Assembly (NCBI GenBank): GCA_900491605.1
Contig: UESW01005009.1
Span: forward strand, 402,033-466,032
Length of the DNA stretch: 64,000 nucleotides
Source: Calamus simplicifolius
Lineage: Eukaryota; Streptophyta; Magnoliopsida; Arecales; Arecaceae
Direction: 5' to 3'
Positions 60,501 through 64,000 of the stretch are shown one piece after another; the first letter of the stretch is position 1, and every line of letters starts with the position of its first letter. The notes beneath the pieces are model-generated. The model was not told the DNA's origin. It ran no database searches and worked only from the letters and a program-made list of their open reading frames with translations. The position numbers and the translations under genes were made by a program.

Positions 60501-63500
60501 GAGGCCAGATATATCCACTTTTAAATACACAGAATAAGAAAGGGAAAAGCACAAATTTCAAAGAGAAAGCACGAAAACCTGGATCAGTATGGCAGCTCTG
60601 TGCTCCTTTATGCAGATGAATCTCTGGCGAATGAGAAAACCTCGAATACCAGACTGAATAACAATAGCTGATGAGTAAATCTGCAAGAATACACGGCGTA
60701 ACAGCCATCTTCTTACATATCTTTGAATTAACATAGCTGCTGCAATTTGTCTTTTAATTTCACATATAATTCGTGCCAAACAGCCTGCAGAAATAAGCAG
60801 AAAGTTTTAAAGCAAAGGTAATTTAATTATGTCACAACAAGTCATATGAACATCATTCACTCAGCAGTCAATGACATCAGAAGAAAAGGAACATATCAGG
60901 AAAATCAGAAACATGACTGCTGGGACTTTAGTTTCATATCCACAAACTCTGATCACTCTGAAAACAACTTAGGATAGCAGGAAAGCAATACATTGCCATA
61001 GAACATATGACAAGCAGTTGACCAAACAAATATGCCAATAGAATAATAAAAAGTTCTGGTTAAACTTGAAGTACATATGAAACAGAAAAATTGTAAAACC
61101 CAGCCCTAAGGACTAGGGTAAGGTTAATTAAGCAATGCCCTTAGAATATTTGGGCCAAGGGTCTTAGTGGGCCAAATTTCTTAACTGGCCAAACCAATAA
61201 AAAAAAAAAGGGGGGAGGGGGGGGGAGGGGGGGAAGAACTAACGAAACAAAGAACAGAATGAAATTTTGATCTGTTTATTAAAACGGGAGAGGAGGCCAA
61301 TCAAATCCAAGAACCCTAAACCTAATTGAAGAAGGACTAGAGGAACTAATCCTCTATAAGAAGGGAGATCTAGATTCATTCTCAGGTGAAAATCAAGATG
61401 GGAGCGAAGGGCCGACAGGAGGTAAAAGAAGGGAAGATGCTTGTTATTGGAGCTCACCAGAAAAGTCATCAAAGAGGCAAGCTTTCACCCTTTCATAGTG
61501 ACCTTAAGGGAGGGGGGTTCGACCAACAGTAGGGCTGGAGGTGAGTTTGCAGAGCCGAAGACTGTGGTCGCCACAGTGGTCTCTACCAGCCAATGGGATC
61601 GTGGGGGAAGGGGTGAACGGTGATCGGCCTTCACTGATCGGCCATGCCAACCAAGGAGGTTCTGACCTACTAAGGGTGGTTGAAAGTGGGTTGACGGCAT
61701 CAGAGAATTGCTGGATCAAGAAGAGGATCAAAATCCTCTGTTTCAAGCTTTAAAACTAAATAATGCATGTGTCTCACGTAAACAAATTGACCGAGATGCG
61801 CTTTTGAACAACAAAAAGACATGCATGTCCCTCTTTAATCCAGGAAAATTCGTAATGTCGTGCATGTCCCTGGCTGGTAAAAGACTAAAATGCCCAAATG
61901 GGTAAAGAAAAGGGTGCGCATATCCTTGGTTTTGAGCTATAATTATATTGATGTGCATATCCCCATTCATAAATTGACATTCATACCCCTCCAGCCATTG
62001 AAATTGCAGAGCATATCCTTTCTTTCAATCTATTAATGTGCATGAACCTTTTTAACAAATGCCGAAATGATGCATATGTCCCTAACTCCATTGAAAATAA
62101 ATCTGGAATAACTATTCCAAGAATAAATAATTGGGATAATTATTCAAACCAAACTTGATAGAATGGTATTTAAACTAGGTTTTAAGTGATACTAATTGAC
62201 TAACCCTAAGTATGTGGAACATACCTAGAATTACTAGATAATGGATAATTCTATTATGGCCCTAGTAGAAGACCTTAGGACCTGATGAAATAAAATTCAT
62301 AAATTGATGGAAGGAATTTACATTAACAAGAATAAATTTGGATATGTGCTAATTTACTCTAAATTATATGTTAGGTGCAGAAGAAGAACCCTAAGTTAAG
62401 ATAACTGATTTATCTAAGTCTGTCAGGTAAGTCGTGATTGGCCACTTCTAGAACTCATCATATTTTTCAATAATTAAATATTTATAACCTCTACGATGCT
62501 TAGTTTATGAATATCCATGATTATACTTGATATTGATTATTATTCTCATGATGAATTGATAAAGATATTACACTGATCATGGTTAAAATTTAATGTGAGA
62601 TGATGAGATTGAATTAAAGATTCTAAACCTAATTATATTGGATGACTCAAATCTCTACCAGTGGGGAATATACACTGGAAAAGCTCATGACCTTGGAGGA
62701 TATACTCAGTTAATACCCTACCAATGGGGATAGTATGCTGAAAAAATCCAAACCTTGAGGATATACTCAATTGATACCCCTGCCTATGGGGTTTATGAAC
62801 GGATGATACCTATAACCTCAGAGACTATACCTTAGTTATACCCTATTTATTGGGCTGAAAACACTGACGATATCATTCCAGCATAGCAAGATTAGAGGAC
62901 ATAACATAATAAGAACTAAAATTAGATGGCATGGCATAATGGAAACTAAGAATGTGATAATTACAAATTATATGTTTCAACTGATAAATAATATTTGTTT
63001 ACTGTTATTATGTTATATTATAGAAGGCTAATCATTGTTTACTAGACTATGGAGATTATTATATTTTATCCTTCTTTTTCAGATTTTTCTCAATAGCTGC
63101 GTAGAAATTACTACAAGGAGAATGCCTAAACATGCAAAGAGAATAATAAAGTTTCATGAATTAGTTATTAAAACTTAGTATCTTTTTTAGAATAATGATT
63201 TTGTAGCCAATGTTTATTTTTATTTACCTGAAACATTTTAAAAATTGTAAGGAACTTTATATTACTGATTTACAATGTCATGTGAGACGCCTGGCATACT
63301 TGTAAGAAACTCATGAGCATGCGGCAGTTGTCATAACTCCTAACTCTAATTTCGGGTTCGAGGCACAACAAAAATCTTTATTTTTTCTACCGAGATGGTA
63401 AATAAACAAGATATTAATAAGTAAAATCAAAGAATTATGTTCCCTCAACATGTCTACACTATTACTCTCTTACTTTTTCCCAGCTTAGAAATGATAAGTA

Positions 63501-64000
63501 GAAAATTCATGAGAAGCAAAATTCTATAGATCTGAAAAGAACACCACCCAATTACCCCTGCGTACGGCTTGACATCTTGCTAGCATAAAATAGACAGTTG
63601 AAACTTGCAAAATTCAAATCATACAAGATCAATAATATAAGAGAATGTTGCCCTTCTATGAGTTTGCCTTTTGCTTGGCATTACAAGATACTTTAGAAGT
63701 AAATAGTATAGAACAGTCAAATGAGATATGGATGCCACAGGAATATTTTTTGTGCTGTTAGTACTCATATAGAGCTAATAAGAGGCAAAATTGGAAAAAC
63801 AGATAATAATAACATACCCCTACAATATGCTTGGAGGGCAACCGCAGCCTCCCTAGTTGAAACAAATGACTTCCGAGCAATGAATGTTCGAAAATAACCC
63901 TGAATAAACCTTGCAGCATTATCCAAAACCTCATTACGCTGAGAATCCAAAACTGCAATTTGACCAGCCCTCAGGAAAACCTTAGTTCTGCCAAGCTGCA
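31081..64000 (-). CDS. Class XI myosin heavy chain, 3' part, 20 exons (5' end outside window)
   Basis: An actin-based motor that moves organelles and vesicles in plant cells. Exons (minus strand, 5' to 3'): 64000-63818 (partial), 60784-60579, 58200-58081, 54532-54434, 44346-44125, 40233-40094, 39769-39658, 39507-39457, 39368-39279, 38948-38778, 38688-38536, 36677-36501, 36330-36193, 34304-34235, 34143-34044, 33976-33920, 33838-33782, 33651-33571, 33479-33397, 31216-31081. They hold 2,446 coding bases, about 815 codons. Domain order: motor end (QLGRTKVFLRAGQIAVLDSQ), six IQ motifs, coiled coil, globular tail with DIL domain, stop TAG at 31083. All joints keep phase and use GT-AG, with two exceptions: exon 34304-34235 is one base short, and the donor after 33571 is GC. 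By recall the sequence is nearest to the XI-I subgroup, which I cannot confirm. It may be a working gene with an assembly error or a decaying paralogue. Confidence 0.92.
31217..33396 (-). other. Last intron of the myosin gene (2.2 kb)
   Basis: Bounded by GTAAAA at 33396 and TGCAG at 31217. It contains a (CT)16 microsatellite followed by GTGTGTG (31829-31867) and a very AT-rich, low-complexity block (32190-32380). No other feature was found. Confidence 0.8.
31829..31867 (+). repeat. (CT)16 microsatellite with a GT tail
   Basis: CTCTCT... from 31829 to 31860, followed by GTGTGTG. In the last myosin intron; on the transcribed strand it reads (AG)n. Confidence 0.95.
34522..34577 (+). mobile_element. 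22-bp RTE LINE stub with 17-bp target-site duplication
   Basis: AGAGGGTGAACAAAGGC occurs at 34522-34538 and, identical, at 34561-34577. Between them is only TTAGATGAGTTGAGTTGAGTTG, which is the extreme 3' end of the RTE LINE family in this window (compare 48815-48833 and 52884-52898). It lies in the intron between exons 36193 and 34304. Confidence 0.8.
36893..37914 (-). mobile_element. RTE LINE copy 3 (984 bp, minus orientation, 5'-truncated)
   Basis: A perfect 19-bp TSD, TTTCTACTCAAACAAACTC, lies at 36893-36911 and 37896-37914. The insert 36912-37895 reads, on the minus strand, the 3' third of the RTE reverse transcriptase, including the stretch with ATGATAGAGCAATAACTATTGTTAAAACAACAAT that is also at 47860-47900. 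It ends in the GATGAGTTGAGTTGAGTTGAG tail. Full of stops. It lies in the intron 36678-38535. Confidence 0.9.
39658..54532 (-). CDS. Myosin XI: coiled-coil region (exons 54532-54434, 44346-44125, 40233-40094, 39769-39658)
   Basis: Heptad-rich, charged sequence that dimerises the heavy chain: NEAGALREAKNKLEKRLEDL, TWRLTLEKRLR, then SEMSKAAEVSKLQGEMESL, LKDIATLQSSLIKMSELKKE, LGKRNSELENELLEARK and LEEKLSNLQDENHVLRQK. Exon lengths are 99, 222, 140 and 112 bp and the phases match. The first and second of these exons are separated by a 10,087-bp intron full of LINEs. Confidence 0.9.
42287..42321 (+). repeat. C18 then A17 homopolymer pair
   Basis: Eighteen C (42287-42304) directly followed by seventeen A (42305-42321). 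Such tracts are unstable and often mis-sized in assemblies. Confidence 0.95.
43260..43886. mobile_element. Terminal-inverted-repeat (fold-back/MITE-like) element
   Basis: The left end CAGTGTTGTCAAAGGCAT (43260-43277) matches the inverse of the right end ATGCCTTTAACAACATTG (43869-43886) with only two mismatches. Inside, diverged words with AAGGCA/TGCCTT and GGCGC/GCGCC run inward from both ends around an AT-rich centre. No coding sequence. I could not find a clear TSD. It resembles a widespread plant non-autonomous DNA repeat (recalled). Confidence 0.55.
44900..45060 (-). mobile_element. RTE LINE copy 4 (133 bp, minus orientation)
   Basis: TSD GAGGATATTATTCC (44900-44913) and GAGGATATGATTCC (45047-45060), one mismatch. 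The insert begins TCAACTCAACTCATCTAAGCC and reads the last part of the RTE ORF on the minus strand (AGGCTTAGATGAGTTGAGTTGA end). In the 10-kb myosin intron. Confidence 0.85.
47126..48850 (+). mobile_element. RTE LINE copy 1 (1.69 kb, 5'-truncated)
   Basis: TSD CTAAGCTCTTTATATAT (47126-47142) versus CTAAGCTTTTTATATAT (48834-48850), one mismatch. The body codes, with stops, for the RTE reverse transcriptase: FDLKKAYDKVPR-like near 47765, LHQGSALSPYLF near 47935, LFANDIVLIDKTK (YADD region) near 48030, RYLGSIIQQEGELGEDVNHR near 48230, RPAMLYGTEC near 48393 and RLRWFGHIQRRPLDAP near 48580. The 3' end is GATGAGTTGAGTTGAG. Conserved Trp codons are often TGA. Confidence 0.92.
49808..52917 (+). mobile_element. 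RTE LINE copy 2 (3.08 kb, near full length)
   Basis: A perfect 14-bp TSD, AACTTATTAAAGCT, at 49808-49821 and 52904-52917. It starts with a GC-richer 5' leader (CCAAGGTCGATCCCAAAGCC...GTTAGGCAGCTGATAGCC), then an apurinic-type endonuclease (VATWNIGTLT near 50107, CLQETKW near 50189, NRNGVGIIVD near 50270), a linker, RT (FTPRKLTMEA near 51765, LHQGSALSPY region near 52035) and the same C-terminal end as copy 1. Many stops and indels. It closes with GATGAGTTGAGTTCAG. The endonuclease nicks the target and RT copies from the nick. Confidence 0.93.
54533..58080 (-). other. Myosin intron (3.5 kb)
   Basis: GTATGA donor at 58080 and TTGTAG acceptor at 54533. Mostly AT-rich. It includes a repeat of AACCGG/ACCAAATCAAACC-type words (55370-55700) and a small inverted-repeat element (55969-56244). 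No gene is seen. Confidence 0.75.
55969..56244. mobile_element. Small MITE-like inverted-repeat element
   Basis: The left end CAATGTTTTAAATCAAGTTG resembles the inverse of the right end (CAAGGTTTTAAGTCCTAGTG on the minus strand, from 56244). ACTAT occurs just before (55961-55965) and just after (56245-56249), a possible short TSD separated by three bases on the left. The interior holds CCCACCC/GGGACGGG-type words and a TTCTTTTATTTC tract. Non-coding. Confidence 0.4.
58081..64000 (-). CDS. Myosin XI: motor end and six IQ motifs (exons 64000-63818, 60784-60579, 58200-58081)
   Basis: After the converter end (GRTKVFLRAGQIAVLD) six calmodulin/light-chain binding repeats follow. In order they are RFIQGYFRTFIARK, VALQAYCRGCLAR (split by the intron 60785-63817), MLIQRYVRRWLLRR, IVIQSGIRGFLIRQ, ILIQSWWRMWKV (split by the intron 58201-60578) and VSLQCAWRQKLARRELRRLK. 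Six is the usual number for class XI and gives the long lever arm. The two introns that split IQ motifs join in frame (phase 1 at 63817/60784; phase 0 at 60578/58200). Confidence 0.92.
58201..60578 (-). other. Myosin intron (2.4 kb)
   Basis: GTTTTC donor at 60578 and GATATAG acceptor at 58201. AT-rich, no recognisable element or gene. Confidence 0.7.
61092..63370 (+). mobile_element. Putative solo LTR (2,279 bp) with 5-bp target-site duplication
   Basis: Starts TGTAAAACCCAGCCC and ends GGTTCGAGGCACAACA. It is flanked by AAAAT at 61087-61091 and 63371-63375. No pol or gag sequence is inside, so it is best read as one LTR left after recombination. The TGTRAAACCC / GGCRCAACA ends recall large gypsy (chromovirus Tekay/Del-type) LTRs, from memory. 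It holds a G-rich tract (61210-61235) and diverged repeats with GGATATACTCARTTGATACCC (62640-62860). Orientation is not certain. Confidence 0.7.
62640..62860 (+). repeat. About 70-bp imperfect repeats inside the putative solo LTR
   Basis: GGATATACTCAGTTAATACCC (about 62698) and GGATATACTCAATTGATACCC (about 62759) head two adjacent similar blocks with CTACCAATGGGG / CTGCCTATGGGG. Weaker copies lie on either side (CTACCAGTGGGGAATATACAC near 62655, and GACTATACCTTAGTTATACCC near 62822). Confidence 0.65.

Larger units (their letters stand above)
60785..63817 (-). other. Myosin intron (3.0 kb) carrying a putative solo LTR
   Basis: GTATGT donor at 63817 and CTGCAG acceptor at 60785. Three quarters of it is the TG...CA element 61092-63370. 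The pre-insertion intron was about 750 bp. Confidence 0.8.

Noticed and set aside
61441..61905. Overlapping ORFs of 60-80 codons on both strands
   Set aside because: They lie within the putative solo LTR, have no motifs, and overlap each other in all frames.

Overview
This is plant nuclear DNA, very probably from a monocot with a large repeat-rich genome (palm-like, but that is inference). The intron-split class XI myosin gene, the Tat-type gypsy element, the Sirevirus and the plant RTE LINEs all fit this. There is no bacterial operon, CRISPR array, tRNA or rRNA. The window has two halves: a nested retrotransposon stack (1 to about 27.7 kb) and the 3' half of one real gene on the minus strand (31.1 to 64.0 kb).

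Left half. Positions 1-8605 hold the 3' part of a Tat-lineage Ty3/gypsy element: a frameshifted RT, RNase H, second (aRNH-type) RNase H and integrase; a 142-bp minisatellite; a spliced gene on the opposite strand (4124-6448) with its own TATA box and poly(A) signal; then a GC-rich probable LTR with an 18-copy, 59-bp hairpin array. This element abuts the primer-binding site of an old Ty1/copia element whose gag starts near 8646 and whose 3' LTR starts at 27476. That copia is split at 9901/24850 by a coding-free, LARD-like LTR element with 0.9-1.0 kb LTRs and a tandem-repeat-filled interior. The right LTR of the LARD is itself split by a 10,026-bp Sirevirus-type copia element on the minus strand (14729-24754), flanked by a perfect 5-bp target-site duplication (TSD). 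The Sirevirus carries degenerate gag, PR, INT, RT, RNase H and an env-like gene. The order of insertion can therefore be read directly from the sequence.

Middle. Positions 28581-29101 are the remains of a MATE efflux transporter gene (minus strand, frameshifted, with an internal deletion). Nearby is a GC-rich, unrecognised 109-codon ORF.

Right half. Twenty exons of a plant class XI myosin run from the window edge (64000) down to a stop codon at 31081. They encode the end of the motor (partial), six IQ motifs, a coiled coil and a globular tail with a DIL domain. Splice phases agree throughout except for two defects: a 1-base deletion in a T tract inside the DIL exon 34235-34304, and a GC instead of GT donor after exon 33571-33651. 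The introns are large (one is 10.1 kb). They hold four RTE LINE copies in both orientations, a 22-bp LINE stub, a 2.28-kb putative solo LTR and two terminal-inverted-repeat elements. Most have TSDs that I could match base by base.

All protein assignments rest on motif recognition by eye. No database search was run.
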